A DNA stretch of 64,000 nucleotides from Candidatus Albibeggiatoa sp. nov. NOAA (GCA_025800385.1 JAOXRS010000123.1:18997-82996), one strand, 5' to 3'. Counted from the stretch's first letter, positions 1-9,090 are shown. The notes: generated from the letters alone by a model not told the origin. Numbers and translations are program-made.

Positions 1-910
1 GTGTATTTTGTAAGACTTCTTCTGTTTTACGCCATTCGGTAATATCATGCACAACTGAATATAAATAAGTCACCCCTTCCAATGTCACAGGACTGGAATG
101 CACTTCTACATCGCGTATTTCACCAGAGGCTAATCGATGTCTGAAGTAAAACTGGGCACGTTGTTCGACCCGCGCAAAATACATTTCTCTCTGCACACCT
201 TCAATCGATAATATATTGATATTGTGGATGTACATATCTTTAAACTGTTCAACGCTATACCCGTAGTAATCACATGCGGCCGCATTGGCATCTAAAATTG
301 CACCATTTTGGGGGTTAATGAGTAGAAAAACGACTCTGGCTTTATCGAATAATTGGCGATAGTGTACGGCTTGTACTGCATCGTAGGTTTCATTAGATAC
401 AGGTTGCGAGACAGGGACAGATTTTACTTCTAAAATACTAGTACAACACAATGGTGTTTGGGTAATTGTATCAATACAGACATGACTTTCTAAATTGAGA
501 TGAATCAACTTCCCATTATTTTTCTTAAAGTGCAGTTGGCAGATTTGAGTTTCTTCTGTCGCAAAAGCACGTTTTAAATGCTTATGAAATAATGCCTGTA
601 CATCAGTAGGTAAATAAATAACAAACGGATTGTTTTCTATTTCTTTATTTTCTAAATCAAGTAATTGTTGTGCAGTCGGATTGGCTTGTAAGATTGTCCC
701 CGTTTTATCAAAGTAGACATAACCAATGGAATTGAAATGATATAACCTGTCTTTTTCTTGGGTTAATGCTTGATTTTGAATTTCAAGTTCAATTTTTTGA
801 ATAGCTAATTCTGTTAATAAATTGCGAGCGGCTTCAGAACAGTCAGGAGGATAATCAAAACCTCTTTGTTCAAATAAAGTTTCTGCTTGTTGCCGAATCG
901 GGTTAGACAT
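1..910 (-). CDS. PAS-domain signalling protein (3' part cut by window edge)
   Basis: The gene starts at an ATG on the minus strand at 910 and runs off the left end, so about 303 residues are visible. The N-terminus has a short helical, coiled-coil-like stretch (ELAIQKIELEIQNQAL). Two PAS modules follow. The first (about residues 50-150) contains YVYFDKTGTILQANPTAQQL. The second (about 190-300) contains LINPQNGAILDANAAACDYY and ends in the PAC-type motif HDITEWRKTEE. Such tandem PAS regions normally sense redox state or ligands and feed an output domain such as a histidine kinase, GGDEF or EAL domain. The output domain lies outside the window, so the function stays open. It is divergent from the riboflavin cluster. 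Confidence 0.85.
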   Translation of the reverse strand, partial: MSNPIRQQAETLFEQRGFDYPPDCSEAARNLLTELAIQKIELEIQNQALTQEKDRLYHFNSIGYVYFDKTGTILQANPTAQQLLDLENKEIENNPFVIYLPTDVQALFHKHLKRAFATEETQICQLHFKKNNGKLIHLNLESHVCIDTITQTPLCCTSILEVKSVPVSQPVSNETYDAVQAVHYRQLFDKARVVFLLINPQNGAILDANAAACDYYGYSVEQFKDMYIHNINILSIEGVQREMYFARVEQRAQFYFRHRLASGEIRDVEVHSSPVTLEGVTYLYSVVHDITEWRKTEEVLQNT

Positions 911-1092
911 TATAAGTTACCAATATTACTTTTATATCTACAATAAATTTTATCTACTGCACTAGGCACATTTTAAATGACTCTTAGTCTATAAATAAAG
1001 AGCAAGCTTTAGCTAAATAAGCAGTTTTTACACCATTTGTCCTAATGAGCGCAAAATCTAAAATGAAAACCTCAAAACGTAGTAGCAAGATA

Positions 1093-1101
1093 TGATATAA
1101 T
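1093..1101 (+). promoter_or_regulatory. Extended -10 promoter of the riboflavin operon
   Basis: The sequence TGATATAAT matches the extended -10 consensus TGnTATAAT exactly and lies about 31 bases before the ATG at 1133. No convincing -35 box is visible, as is common for extended -10 promoters. The short implied leader (about 25 nt) leaves no room for an FMN riboswitch. Confidence 0.5.
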
Positions 1102-1132
1102 TCAACATTTTCGCCAGCTTGAATCAATAAAG

Positions 1133-2260
1133 ATGAGTATGCCACTCAATAGTATTAATGAGATCATAACCGATATTCGCCAAGGTAAGATGGTCATCAT
1201 CATGGACGATGAAGATCGGGAAAATGAAGGTGATATTATCATGGCGGCTTCAAAAGTACGTCCAGAAGATATTAACTTTATGGCAAGATATGGGCGTGGT
1301 TTAATTTGCCTTACTTTAACCCATGACCGTTGCAAACAGTTACATTTACCGCTGATGGTGCGTGCAAATCACTCAGCGAACGGAACAAATTTTACCGTAT
1401 CTATCGAAGCAGCCCAAGGGGTCACCACAGGTATTTCAGCCGCTGATCGTGCAGTCACAATTAAAGCCGCTGTCGCACCTGATGCAAAGCCTTCTGATAT
1501 TGTACAACCGGGGCATATTTTCCCACTTATGGCACAACCCGGTGGAGTATTACGCCGTGCGGGTCATACCGAAGCAGGGTGCGATTTAGCCCGTTTAGCA
1601 GGTTTAGACCCATCTGCCGTCATTGTAGAAATTCTTAATGAAGATGGCACTATGGCGCGTCGTCCTGATTTAGAAGCTTTTGCTAAACAGCACAATATTA
1701 AGATTGGTACAGTTGCGGATTTGATTCGTTTTCGGGTCGAGCATGAAAAAACCGTAGAACGGCTTGAAAATTGTAAATTACCAACAGAGTTTGGTGAGTT
1801 TAAGCTGTGTGCATACCAAGATACGATTGATGATACCGTGCATTTTGCTTTGGTAAAAGGTGAAATTCGCCCTGAAGTACCGACTTTGGTTCGTGTGCAT
1901 ATTCGGGATACGTTATGTGATTTAACATCAAGCATCCGTGAGGAATGTGGCTGGCCTGTGCGTGATGCATTAGAGCGAGTATCTGAAACAGAAGCAGGGG
2001 TCGTCGTGATTTTGCAACAGCCTGAAGATATGAATTCGATTGCTAAACGGATTCAACAGTGTGCAAATAAAGACCAAGGTGTTGTCTCACAGCCACCTGT
2101 CGCCACCCATCCAAAAGATTTACGCACTCATGGCTTAGGCGCGCAAATTTTGGCTGATTTAGGTGTGAAAAAAATGAATGTATTAAGTGCTCCGAAGAAG
2201 ATGCACGGTATTTCGGGCTTTGGTTTAGAAGTCGTCGAATATGTACACCAAGAAGGATAA
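1133..2260 (+). CDS. ribB: 3,4-dihydroxy-2-butanone-4-phosphate synthase with degenerate GTP cyclohydrolase II domain
   Basis: Residues 1-205 are a complete DHBP synthase, which converts ribulose 5-phosphate to the four-carbon precursor of lumazine. The acidic motif [10 protein letters not shown] and the motif [13 protein letters not shown] are both present. Residues 206-375 align with GTP cyclohydrolase II. However, the zinc-binding pattern C-x10-C-x-C of true RibA is reduced to TSSIREECG with one matching Cys, so this half is probably inactive. Such RibB fusions with a dead RibA-like half are common in gammaproteobacteria that encode a separate RibA. The next gene, ribH, starts 5 bases after the stop, so the two form an operon. 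An alternative start lies two codons downstream. Confidence 0.93.
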   Translation: MSMPLNSINEIITDIRQGKMVIIMDDEDRENEGDIIMAASKVRPEDINFMARYGRGLICLTLTHDRCKQLHLPLMVRANHSANGTNFTVSIEAAQGVTTGISAADRAVTIKAAVAPDAKPSDIVQPGHIFPLMAQPGGVLRRAGHTEAGCDLARLAGLDPSAVIVEILNEDGTMARRPDLEAFAKQHNIKIGTVADLIRFRVEHEKTVERLENCKLPTEFGEFKLCAYQDTIDDTVHFALVKGEIRPEVPTLVRVHIRDTLCDLTSSIREECGWPVRDALERVSETEAGVVVILQQPEDMNSIAKRIQQCANKDQGVVSQPPVATHPKDLRTHGLGAQILADLGVKKMNVLSAPKKMHGISGFGLEVVEYVHQEG

Positions 2261-2264
2261 AAAT

Positions 2265-2741
2265 ATGACACAATATCATTTAATTGAAGGCAATTTCACT
2301 GCACAAGATGCCAACTATGCCATTGTTGTCGGTCGGTTCAATAGTTTTATTACAGAGAGTTTATTGAACGGTGCATTGGACGCTTTACAACGGCATGGTA
2401 TTGATGCAGATAAAATTTCCGTTATCAAAGTACCGGGGGCATTTGAAATGCCTATCGCAGCACAACGTTTAGCAAAACTAGACAAATACGATGCAATTAT
2501 TGCATTAGGTGCTGTAATTCGTGGTGGTACACCGCATTTTGATTATGTTGCTGGGGAGTGTACAAAAGGTTTAGCGCAAGTCTCTTTACAATATAGCGTA
2601 CCTGTTGCATTTGGTGTATTAACCGTGGACAGTATCGAGCAAGCGATTGAACGTGCAGGGACTAAAGCAGGTAATAAAGGTGCAGAGGCGGCACTATCAG
2701 CAATTGAAATGGTTAGCGTATTAGGCAAAATCACTGAATGA
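2265..2741 (+). CDS. ribH: 6,7-dimethyl-8-ribityllumazine synthase
   Basis: This 158-residue lumazine synthase condenses the DHBP-derived C4 unit with 5-amino-6-ribitylaminouracil, the penultimate step of riboflavin synthesis. Family motifs are clear: [10 protein letters not shown] near the start, [14 protein letters not shown], and [19 protein letters not shown] with the catalytic His. I chose the ATG at 2265 because AGAAGGA lies 7-8 bases upstream and the in-frame ATG at 2241 is inside ribB. The stop overlaps the nusB start (ATGA), giving the classical ribH-nusB coupling. Confidence 0.96.
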   Translation: MTQYHLIEGNFTAQDANYAIVVGRFNSFITESLLNGALDALQRHGIDADKISVIKVPGAFEMPIAAQRLAKLDKYDAIIALGAVIRGGTPHFDYVAGECTKGLAQVSLQYSVPVAFGVLTVDSIEQAIERAGTKAGNKGAEAALSAIEMVSVLGKITE

Positions 2742-3283
2742 TGAAAAATATTTTTCAAGCACGTACAGCAGCACGACAAAAACTGGTACAGGCATTGTAC
2801 CAATGGCAATTAGCTGGACATAATATTCGGGATATTGAAAACCAGTTCATGGACGGACAAGATATGCGTAAAGCGGATTTGGAATATTTCCATCTGCTTT
2901 TGCACAATATTCCGCCTATGATTAAGCAATTAGATGAAACATTATTGCCTTTCTTAGACCGTGAACTTGAGCAGCTTGATCCAACAGAGCGGGCTATTTT
3001 GTGGTTAGGTTGTTATGAGCTAAAACAATGTCCAGACATTCCATTTCGGGTTGCGATTAATGAATCAGTCGAATTGGCTAAAAAGTTTGGTGCTGATGAT
3101 AGCTTTAAATATATCAATGGGGTATTAGATAAACTTGCTTATCATTTAAGCAACCCTAGCCAGCCATTGCCAAAAATTACCAAAAAAGTGGCTGCGACAA
3201 CAAGAGTGGTTGCAAAGCCATCAGAACCTGCTAAAGAAAAGCCGAAAAAGACCACAACAACTTTGAGCTTGAAAAAGTCTTAA
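2738..3283 (+). CDS. nusB: Transcription antitermination factor NusB
   Basis: NusB binds boxA RNA with NusE (S10) and supports rRNA antitermination. The all-helical NusB fold is recognisable from [17 protein letters not shown] at the N-terminus, then [13 protein letters not shown] and [16 protein letters not shown], and the C-terminal [16 protein letters not shown] with [14 protein letters not shown]. The family core ends near residue 145. The remaining 35 residues are a Lys/Thr/Ala-rich basic tail not needed by the core. The start overlaps the ribH stop, so translation is probably coupled. A second ATG directly follows the first (2741). Confidence 0.95.
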   Translation: MMKNIFQARTAARQKLVQALYQWQLAGHNIRDIENQFMDGQDMRKADLEYFHLLLHNIPPMIKQLDETLLPFLDRELEQLDPTERAILWLGCYELKQCPDIPFRVAINESVELAKKFGADDSFKYINGVLDKLAYHLSNPSQPLPKITKKVAATTRVVAKPSEPAKEKPKKTTTTLSLKKS

Positions 3284-3287
3284 TCCA

Positions 3288-3701
3288 ATGTTGAGCACGA
3301 TAAGCGACTATGTTGTTTTAAAAAATATACACCTTAGCTGTATTGCTATAACGTTTTTGCTATTTAATATCAGAGCAATTGGGCGTTTATCTAACAGCAG
3401 CTGGGTACAACAAAAATGGTTGCGTATTGTGCCTCACACTGTGGATACGCTGTTATTAATCAGTGGCATTTTGCTGGCTAATTTATTACAACAGTATCCT
3501 TTTATTCATCCATGGCTCACCGCTAAATTTTTCGCTTTAATTGCCTACATTATTTTTGGTTCGATTACACTGAAGCAGGCAAAAACTTGGAAAGTACAGT
3601 TTTTAAGCTATTTAGTTGCACAAGGTGCTTTTTTATATCTTGTCTTAACCGCATTATTACACCACCCCAATCCTAAGTATTGGTACTTGTTGTTAAATTA
3701 G
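3288..3701 (+). CDS. SirB2-family membrane protein
   Basis: This 137-residue integral membrane protein has four predicted membrane helices (about residues 10-30, 45-65, 75-95 and 105-125). It carries the SirB2-family pattern of conserved His and polar residues: LKNIHLSCIAITFLLF, then WLRIVPHTVDTLLLISG, and LTAKFFALIAYI. SirB2 was named from an invasion-gene regulator locus in Salmonella, but its biochemical function is unknown. It follows nusB by 4 bases and is probably co-transcribed with it. Confidence 0.75.
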   Translation: MLSTISDYVVLKNIHLSCIAITFLLFNIRAIGRLSNSSWVQQKWLRIVPHTVDTLLLISGILLANLLQQYPFIHPWLTAKFFALIAYIIFGSITLKQAKTWKVQFLSYLVAQGAFLYLVLTALLHHPNPKYWYLLLN

Positions 3702-3783
3702 TTTATTTGGTATGTACTTTGTTTAGAATATTTCATGGCGTGATTATTGTTTTCACTTCATAAAAGATTAGGAGAAAAGCATC

Positions 3784-4047
3784 ATGTTATTTCGAGTTGC
3801 TGGTTATGCTTTTGTTGGATGGATATTGTGGAAGTTTGGCAAAAAAGCGTATATAAATTATTTAGAACAGTCTGTGCCAGAAGGTGCTACAGCAGGTTAT
3901 ACACATTCAGCTGCTCCAAATTATATTAATATGAGCCGTTGTGATTATTGTGGCTTGAATATACCTTCTTTTGAAGTAGTGGCGCGTAATGGGAAAAAAT
4001 ATTGTTGTAAAGAACATGCAAAATTAGCAAAGCGTGATGAAGTATAG
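3784..4047 (+). CDS. PP0621-family small zinc-ribbon-like membrane protein
   Basis: This protein of 87 residues has an N-terminal hydrophobic segment (LFRVAGYAFVGWILWKFG) followed by a short linker. The C-terminal metal-binding-like patch combines RCDYCGLNIP with KKYCCKEHAKLAK, that is C-x2-C and C-C-x2-H. This layout matches the PP0621 family of uncharacterised gammaproteobacterial proteins, often found near twin-arginine, polyamine or sensor genes. A ribosome-binding site (TAGGAGAAAAG) lies 7 bases before the ATG. Function unknown. Confidence 0.7.
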   Translation: MLFRVAGYAFVGWILWKFGKKAYINYLEQSVPEGATAGYTHSAAPNYINMSRCDYCGLNIPSFEVVARNGKKYCCKEHAKLAKRDEV

Positions 4048-4079
4048 AGTGAACCGATTTATTTGTCATAGTTCACTCT
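4046..4079. terminator. Inverted repeat between convergent genes
   Basis: AGAGTGAAC (4046-4054) is the exact complement of GTTCACTCT (4071-4079), with a 16-base loop. It overlaps the stop codon of the PP0621-family gene and lies 12 bases from the 3' end of the convergent gene. There is no U-run, so termination in either direction is only likely, not certain. Confidence 0.4.
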
Positions 4080-4091
4080 GATATAAATTTA

Positions 4092-4640
4092 TTAATAATG
4101 ACAACCTCGATACGTGCGGCGTTTTTCCTTATCTGAATCTGATGAGACAGGCGTATAGGCCATTTCCTCGGCTGCTTCCATTTCTACTTCTTGCTCGCTC
4201 ATAACCACACCACGATAAACAATAGATGTGTGTTTATGTTCGTGTCCTGCTTCATCACACATAACTGTTGCGCCACGATAACACTTAGTTGGTTCTGGTT
4301 CTCGTTGCAATAGTGGTGACTCTTCAGGTATTTCATGACCTAACAAACTTAGTATGTGTGCGGTTGTGGGTAAATCATCATGTTGTTGCAGTGAAAAAAA
4401 GATGTTCTCTGAAAAGACATAATGTCCCATTTTTAGTTCTTTGATTTTGCGTACAGCAGCCAATCCACGTTCATGATCCCATGTACATGCTGTAATTAAA
4501 CCTTCTCGTAAAATGACTGCCACTGTTGCATTATCTGAGGTTGTGATGAAAAGTGTGCCTGTTTTTTCTGTAATGCACAATTGATATAAGATTGAAAGTA
4601 ATTTAGCGTAACTTATTCCACTGATTTCGTCGCAAGACAT
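4092..4640 (-). CDS. DUF4388-like protein with C-terminal YRG repeats
   Basis: Residues 1-95 resemble the DUF4388/PatA N-terminal fold found in response-regulator-like proteins: KLLSILYQLCITEKTGTLFI, then VAVILREGLITACTWDHERG and GHYVFSE. The C-terminal half is charged and carries three spaced copies of a short motif: CYRGATV, VYRGVVM and, at the very end, TYRGCHY. Similar YRG tripeptides occur in small cyanobacterial DUF4278 proteins. I cannot say whether the link is real. The ATG at 4640 is preferred over a TTG two codons upstream because AAGG lies 8 bases before it. No function is assignable. Confidence 0.6.
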   Translation of the reverse strand: MSCDEISGISYAKLLSILYQLCITEKTGTLFITTSDNATVAVILREGLITACTWDHERGLAAVRKIKELKMGHYVFSENIFFSLQQHDDLPTTAHILSLLGHEIPEESPLLQREPEPTKCYRGATVMCDEAGHEHKHTSIVYRGVVMSEQEVEMEAAEEMAYTPVSSDSDKEKRRTYRGCHY

Positions 4641-4950
4641 AACCAATACCTTTGCTTTAGCGCGTCAATATGTCATAAGTTAACTTTAGCAAAATTAGCT
4701 CCATTGTCAAAGATACAGAGATATTGTTTTATTTTTCAAAAATTTAAATTAATTAGCCTTGTAGAATATATGTGAGAAAAAGCTGACAAAACTGCACAAA
4801 TTTTGGGCTTAATTTGATCTTTTGCACTGCAAAAATACATTATAAAAAATATGCTTTTTTAGAAGTCTATTATTTGCCTCTCTTCCCAAAGCTATCTAAA
4901 TCCTGTCAGTCTAATTCTCTAGTAACTCCAGAAAAGTTATTACACACTCT
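4641..4950. other. Intergenic stretch without recognised genes
   Basis: This AT-rich gap lies between the DUF4388-like gene and the leuA terminator. It should hold the promoter of the minus-strand gene at 4640, but no convincing -35/-10 pair stands out. An open frame at 4814-5059 overlaps the leuA terminator and leuA itself, and does not look coding. Confidence 0.5.
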
Positions 4951-4984
4951 AAAAAAAGCCCCACTTCCTAAAAAATGGAGCTTT
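4951..4984 (-). terminator. Rho-independent terminator of leuA
   Basis: Read on the minus strand, an 11-bp stem (AAGCTCCATTT with AAGTGGGGCTT, two G-U pairs) closes a 6-base loop and runs straight into a run of T. It begins 15 bases after the leuA stop codon. Confidence 0.85.
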
Positions 4985-4998
4985 CACTTAAAAAAAAG

Positions 4999-6528
4999 TT
5001 ACACTTGTGGATGCTTACGCTCGACTGGAGTCATGATTTTATTTAATGCATTCAAATAAGCTTTAGCTGAAGCTACCACAATATCTGTATCAGAACCTTG
5101 TCCGTTTACGATATGACCACCTTTTTCTAAACGCACACCAACTTCACCTTGAGAATCTGTGCCATTGGTTACATTATTAACGGAATAAACCAATAAATGT
5201 GTATTACTATTGACAACTTTCTCAATCGCTTTGAATGTCGCATCAACAGCACCACTACCATCAGATTCACCTACTTGCTCTTCACCATTCACACTTAAGG
5301 TGATTTTAGCTTGAGGTCTTTCGCCTGTTTCGCAAACAGCTTTAATACTCACTAATTTAATTTGTTCATTCTCATGGCTTAACGTGTCGCTGACTAAAGC
5401 TTGTAAATCTTCGTCATAGATTTCATGTTTCTTGTCCGCTAAATCTTTGAAACGAGAAAACGCCATATTGACTTCTTCTTCAGACTCAAACTCAATGCCT
5501 AAGCTGCTTAAATGGGCGCGGAAGGCATTACGCCCCGAGTGCTTTCCCAACACCATCCGATTCGTGTGCCAGCCTACATCTTCTGCACGCATAATTTCAT
5601 AAGTTTGACGATGTTTTAATACGCCATCTTGATGAATACCTGATTCGTGTGCGAACGCATTTGCACCCACAATCGCTTTATTTGGTTGCACAGGAAAGCC
5701 CGTAATACTGGAAACCAAACGTGAGCAATTCACAATCTGCGTGGTATCAATATTAGTTTGACATGGGAATACATCTTGACGCGTACGTACCGCCATCACC
5801 ACTTCTTCTAAAGCCGCATTACCTGCACGTTCACCTAAACCATTAATCGTACACTCTACTTGTCGCGCACCATTCATCACAGCTGATAATGAGTTAGCAA
5901 CCGCTAAACCTAAGTCATTATGACAATGTACTGAGAAAATCGCTTTATCTGCATTAGGGATGCGTTCGATTAAAGTATGAATCACTTTGCCGAAACGCTC
6001 AGGCATTTTATAGCCAACCGTATCAGGAATATTAATTGTGCCTGCACCTGCATCAATCACCGCTTCAATAATGCGACATAAGAAATCGATTTCAGAACGT
6101 CCTGCATCTTCAGGCGAAAATTCTACATTATCAGTAAATTGACGTGCATATTTCACTGCTTTTACCGCATGTTCAACCACTTGGTCTGGGTGCATTTTTA
6201 ATTTCTTTTCCATATGCACAGGCGATGTGGCAATAAAAGTATGAATCCGTGAAGAAGCCGCTGGTTTTAAAGCTTCTGCTGCACGTGCAATATCCGCTTC
6301 CATCGCTCGCGCTAAGCCACATACTGTACTGTCTTTTACTGCACCTGCAACAGCATGAACCGCTTCAAAGTCACCTTGACTGGCCATTGGGAAACCTGCC
6401 TCGATTACATCGACACGCATTTTTTCTAATGCTTTGGCAATTCTGATTTTTTCTTCTTTGGTCATTGACGCGCCGGGGCTTTGTTCGCCATCGCGTAACG
6501 TCGTATCAAAAATAATTAAATTATCCAT
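4999..6528 (-). CDS. leuA: 2-isopropylmalate synthase
   Basis: LeuA condenses acetyl-CoA with 2-ketoisovalerate, the first committed step of leucine synthesis. The catalytic TIM barrel covers residues 1-270 with [17 protein letters not shown] at the N-terminus, [16 protein letters not shown], and the metal-binding [11 protein letters not shown]. The linker has [10 protein letters not shown] and [10 protein letters not shown]. Residues 385-509 are the C-terminal LeuA regulatory dimer domain for leucine feedback. The ATG at 6528 is chosen because AAGGA lies 7 bases upstream and family alignments start at [14 protein letters not shown]. Length (509 aa) is normal for long-form LeuA. It stands alone here, away from leuBCD, and a leader peptide lies upstream. 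Confidence 0.97.
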   Translation of the reverse strand: MDNLIIFDTTLRDGEQSPGASMTKEEKIRIAKALEKMRVDVIEAGFPMASQGDFEAVHAVAGAVKDSTVCGLARAMEADIARAAEALKPAASSRIHTFIATSPVHMEKKLKMHPDQVVEHAVKAVKYARQFTDNVEFSPEDAGRSEIDFLCRIIEAVIDAGAGTINIPDTVGYKMPERFGKVIHTLIERIPNADKAIFSVHCHNDLGLAVANSLSAVMNGARQVECTINGLGERAGNAALEEVVMAVRTRQDVFPCQTNIDTTQIVNCSRLVSSITGFPVQPNKAIVGANAFAHESGIHQDGVLKHRQTYEIMRAEDVGWHTNRMVLGKHSGRNAFRAHLSSLGIEFESEEEVNMAFSRFKDLADKKHEIYDEDLQALVSDTLSHENEQIKLVSIKAVCETGERPQAKITLSVNGEEQVGESDGSGAVDATFKAIEKVVNSNTHLLVYSVNNVTNGTDSQGEVGVRLEKGGHIVNGQGSDTDIVVASAKAYLNALNKIMTPVERKHPQV

Positions 6529-6671
6529 GGGAAAATCCTTTGCTATAAAACACAGCAAGCTTTAAACGCAATTTGCCATAAACGACAAAATTTAAGCTAT
6601 GTCTAATGACTAAAAAAATAATTGAAAATTGGAATACTAAAGTGAATAGCCCTTTTCAGGGTTTCAGAAGT

Positions 6672-6770
6672 CTATTTGCCCGCGCAGGGCAGCAGGATAA
6701 GCGCGCATAAGAATCCCTGTCTAGTGCAGACATTGGCTTGACGAGTTGTCATGGGATTGATGGCGTACAT
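6672..6770 (-). CDS. Candidate leu operon leader peptide
   Basis: A 32-codon frame on the minus strand starts at an ATG (6770) and ends with TAG (6672), 143 bases before leuA. Near its end it has the run LCALILL, with four Leu codons of three kinds (TTA, CTT, CTG, CTG) plus Ile. This is the signature expected of a leucine attenuator. The region around the Leu run can form mutually exclusive pairings: CAGGG (codons 18-19) with CCCTG (about 6683-6687), or GCCC with GGGC inside the 3' part. A short hairpin, CCCT-GAAA-AGGG, follows at about 6652-6663. I see no strong Shine-Dalgarno sequence and no perfect U-tract, so this is a candidate only. Confidence 0.45.
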   Translation of the reverse strand: MYAINPMTTRQANVCTRQGFLCALILLPCAGK

Positions 6771-6902
6771 GATGCGTAATAAGTTTTAATTTTCTACAAA
6801 AAGATATATCGATAATAAACTGGTTTATAAGTTTTGCCAAGCCCTTTTTCAATATTAAATGAAATGTTTTGTGGGTTGGCTTAATACTTGGCTTGAAATC
6901 AG

Positions 6903-6908
6903 TATAAT
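6903..6908 (+). promoter_or_regulatory. -10 box of the glk promoter
   Basis: A perfect TATAAT lies 28 bases before the glk ATG chosen here. A weak -35 candidate (TTAATA, 6881-6886) sits 16 bases upstream. Its position argues against the longer in-frame start at 6859, which would be upstream of the promoter. Confidence 0.45.
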
Positions 6909-6936
6909 AGAAGTAAATGCGTTTAGGAATAAAATC

Positions 6937-7992
6937 ATGATTCTAGCGGGTGATATTGGTGGCACAAATTGCCGTCTGGCATTGTATGCAAATGCAGAAG
7001 CGGTCAAACAACGCAAACCCTCGTCAGTATTGAAATTAAAAATTGCTGACTTCGCACATGCTGAAGGTTGGAAACAAGCTGTACAACATTTTTTACAGCA
7101 CTGTAATGTTGATACACAGGCCATTCAACAAGTGTGCTTTGGTATGGCGGGGCCTGTTAGTGAAAAGCCTGAACTTGGGCGAGTGTGTACTTTAATCAAT
7201 GTTTCTCACCGCGAAGGCTGGACAATTTCCGAACAAGCTTTAAAAGACTTATTCAATTGCCAAGCTGCTTTTATTATCAATGATATGGAAGCGATCGCAT
7301 ATGCCATTCCGATGTTGCAAACTGATGAATTGATTGATTTAAATCCAGATGCCAATCCCCAAATTGGTAACCAAGCGTTGATTGCAGCGGGCACAGGTTT
7401 AGGTGAGTTGTTATTATTTTGGGAGAGGGTGAATCAAAAGCATTTGCCTTCTGCTTCCGAGGGCGGCCACAGTGATTTTGCCCCACGTACAGAACGACAA
7501 TGGCAACTTTGGCAATATGTAAAAGACTTGCAACAAGGCTCAGATTGCCCTAATTGTATTGTATGGGAACGCCTTGTGTCTGGGTCGGGTTTAGTCAAAA
7601 TCTATCAGTTTTTATGGCAAATGCATCGTGGTTTAAGCGAATCCCCTATTGATAACTTATCAGAACCTGCAGCTTATATCACAGATACGGCTTTATCTAA
7701 TCAAGATACAATCAGTGTTGAAACATTGAAATTATTTATGCAACTTTATGGTGCTGAAGCGGGTAATCTTGCTTTGAAATATTGGGCGGTGAATGGGGTA
7801 TTTATTGGCGGAGGTATCGCGCCGAAAATCTGGAATCAAGGCCAAGGTAAAGTATTTTTTGAAATATTTATGCAAAGCTTTACTAATAAAGAAGATGTGT
7901 ATGCTGAGAAAAACGCCATGATGCCTGTCAAAATGATTTTAAATACCGATATTGGTTTATTGGGCGCGGCACAGTGTGCCATCAGTTACTAG
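6937..7992 (+). CDS. glk: Glucokinase
   Basis: This is a Glk-type glucokinase that phosphorylates glucose with ATP to glucose 6-phosphate. The N-terminal phosphate-binding motif AGDIGGTNCRLAL is typical. Substrate motifs follow: IINDMEAIAYAIP, AAGTGLGE, SEGGHSDFAPRTERQ (the EGGHxDFAP glucose signature) and RLVSGSGLVKIYQFL. The C-terminus has the FIGGGIAPK motif. At 351 residues it is slightly longer than the E. coli enzyme. The ATG at 6937 is preferred because it begins directly with the conserved strand, and because the promoter lies just upstream. Confidence 0.95.
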   Translation: MILAGDIGGTNCRLALYANAEAVKQRKPSSVLKLKIADFAHAEGWKQAVQHFLQHCNVDTQAIQQVCFGMAGPVSEKPELGRVCTLINVSHREGWTISEQALKDLFNCQAAFIINDMEAIAYAIPMLQTDELIDLNPDANPQIGNQALIAAGTGLGELLLFWERVNQKHLPSASEGGHSDFAPRTERQWQLWQYVKDLQQGSDCPNCIVWERLVSGSGLVKIYQFLWQMHRGLSESPIDNLSEPAAYITDTALSNQDTISVETLKLFMQLYGAEAGNLALKYWAVNGVFIGGGIAPKIWNQGQGKVFFEIFMQSFTNKEDVYAEKNAMMPVKMILNTDIGLLGAAQCAISY

Positions 7993-8005
7993 CGAGGAAC
8001 AAAAC

Positions 8006-8278
8006 ATGTCAGAACAAATCCAAGTTGAAAATATTAAATGTGGTGGTTGTGCAAATAGTATTCAAAAAGGTTTGCTCAAAATTGAAGGAGTCGACGCGGT
8101 TGAAGTGGATATTGAACAAGGGGCTGTTAGCATTGATGGTTCAGCCGACCGTGATACATTAATTCAATCTCTGTTATCTATGGGCTATCCTGAAAAGGGC
8201 AGCGTCGAAGGTCTCAGCTCATTAAAAGCCAAAGCAACCTCATTTGTCAGTTGTGCAGTTGGTCGCATAGACAAATAA
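8006..8278 (+). CDS. Heavy-metal-associated (HMA) domain protein, copper chaperone-like
   Basis: This small protein of 90 residues begins with an HMA fold: QIQVENIKCGGCANSIQKGLLKIEGV. The paired cysteines (K-C-G-G-C-A) have the usual C-x2-C spacing that binds Cu(I) or Zn(II), but the residue before the first Cys is Lys and not the usual M-x. The second half (SSLKAKATSFVSCAVGRIDK) adds one further Cys and is not part of the HMA domain. Such proteins deliver copper or act as stress metallochaperones. I chose the ATG at 8006 because GCGAGGA precedes it and the longer frame lies inside glk. It probably shares the glk transcript (14-base gap). Confidence 0.85.
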   Translation: MSEQIQVENIKCGGCANSIQKGLLKIEGVDAVEVDIEQGAVSIDGSADRDTLIQSLLSMGYPEKGSVEGLSSLKAKATSFVSCAVGRIDK

Positions 8279-8328
8279 TATTTAATACGGATAATGGTGT
8301 TATTCAAATTAATAAGTGAGTGTAAAAC

Positions 8329-9090
8329 ATGCCTGTTATTCAGCAATTATACCGTTATCCAATTAAAGGGATGACACCTCAACCGTTGCAAATGATTTCG
8401 GTGCAAACAGGGCAAGCGATTCCTTTTGATCGTTGTATTGCATTAGCACATAGTACCACTGAGTTTGACCCAGAAGACCCCAAACATCAGCATAAAACCA
8501 AATATGTAATGTTGATGAAGAATGAAAAATTGGCCGAATTACAAGTACAGTTTGATGAAAATACGGGACAAATTATCATTCAACAAGCTGGCAAAATCTT
8601 AATCGAAGGTAATTTAGATGAGGCGGAGCAAAAGCAGGCGTTAGAAATGTTTTTTGCTGATTATCTTGGCGACCAAGTCAAAGGCCAACCCAAGCTTATT
8701 TATGCTGACGATCCCGATCATACTTTTTCTGATGTCGATGCACGGGTGATTTCTTGTATTAATTTAGCTTCCGTACAAGATGTAGAAGCAACTTTGCAAC
8801 AGCCTGTGCATCCTATGCGATTTCGCGCCAATGTGTATTTCAACGGTGCGCCCGCTTGGTCGGAATTGGATTGGGTAGATAAAACCTTTGCACTTGGTAC
8901 AGCCATTGTTAAAGTGTTAAAACCAATTACCCGTTGTGCCGCCACCAATGTGAACCCTGAAACAGCCCAGCGAGATTTAAAAATTCCAAACACTTTAGTT
9001 AAAACCTATGACCATAATTATTTGGGTATTTATGTACAAGTTGTGCAAGATGGTTGCTTAACAGTAGGAGATGAATTTACTGTTTTGTAA
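8329..9090 (+). CDS. MOSC-domain protein
   Basis: The protein combines an N-terminal MOSC beta-barrel domain (QLYRYPIKGMTPQPL, FDRCIALAH) with a C-terminal MOSC domain. The latter shows RFRANVYFNGAPAWSELDW and the Cys-containing ITRCAATNVNPETAQRDLKI. The Cys is the conserved sulfur or molybdenum ligand of the family. Homologues such as YcbX and mARC reduce N-hydroxylated compounds with molybdenum cofactor. At 253 residues this one has no fused ferredoxin domain, unlike YcbX, so a separate electron donor would be needed. It lies 50 bases after the HMA gene on the same strand. Confidence 0.85.
   Translation: MPVIQQLYRYPIKGMTPQPLQMISVQTGQAIPFDRCIALAHSTTEFDPEDPKHQHKTKYVMLMKNEKLAELQVQFDENTGQIIIQQAGKILIEGNLDEAEQKQALEMFFADYLGDQVKGQPKLIYADDPDHTFSDVDARVISCINLASVQDVEATLQQPVHPMRFRANVYFNGAPAWSELDWVDKTFALGTAIVKVLKPITRCAATNVNPETAQRDLKIPNTLVKTYDHNYLGIYVQVVQDGCLTVGDEFTVL

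Noticed and set aside
911..1132. FMN riboswitch before the riboflavin genes
   Set aside because: No conserved RFN elements are visible and the extended -10 at 1093-1101 leaves only about 25 nt of leader.
3747..3929. Open frame overlapping the PP0621-family gene
   Set aside because: It is a different frame of the same region; the PP0621-family frame has the ribosome-binding site and Cys motifs.
4814..5059. 81-codon open frame upstream of leuA end
   Set aside because: It runs through the leuA terminator and into the leuA coding region, has no ribosome-binding site and has low-complexity composition.
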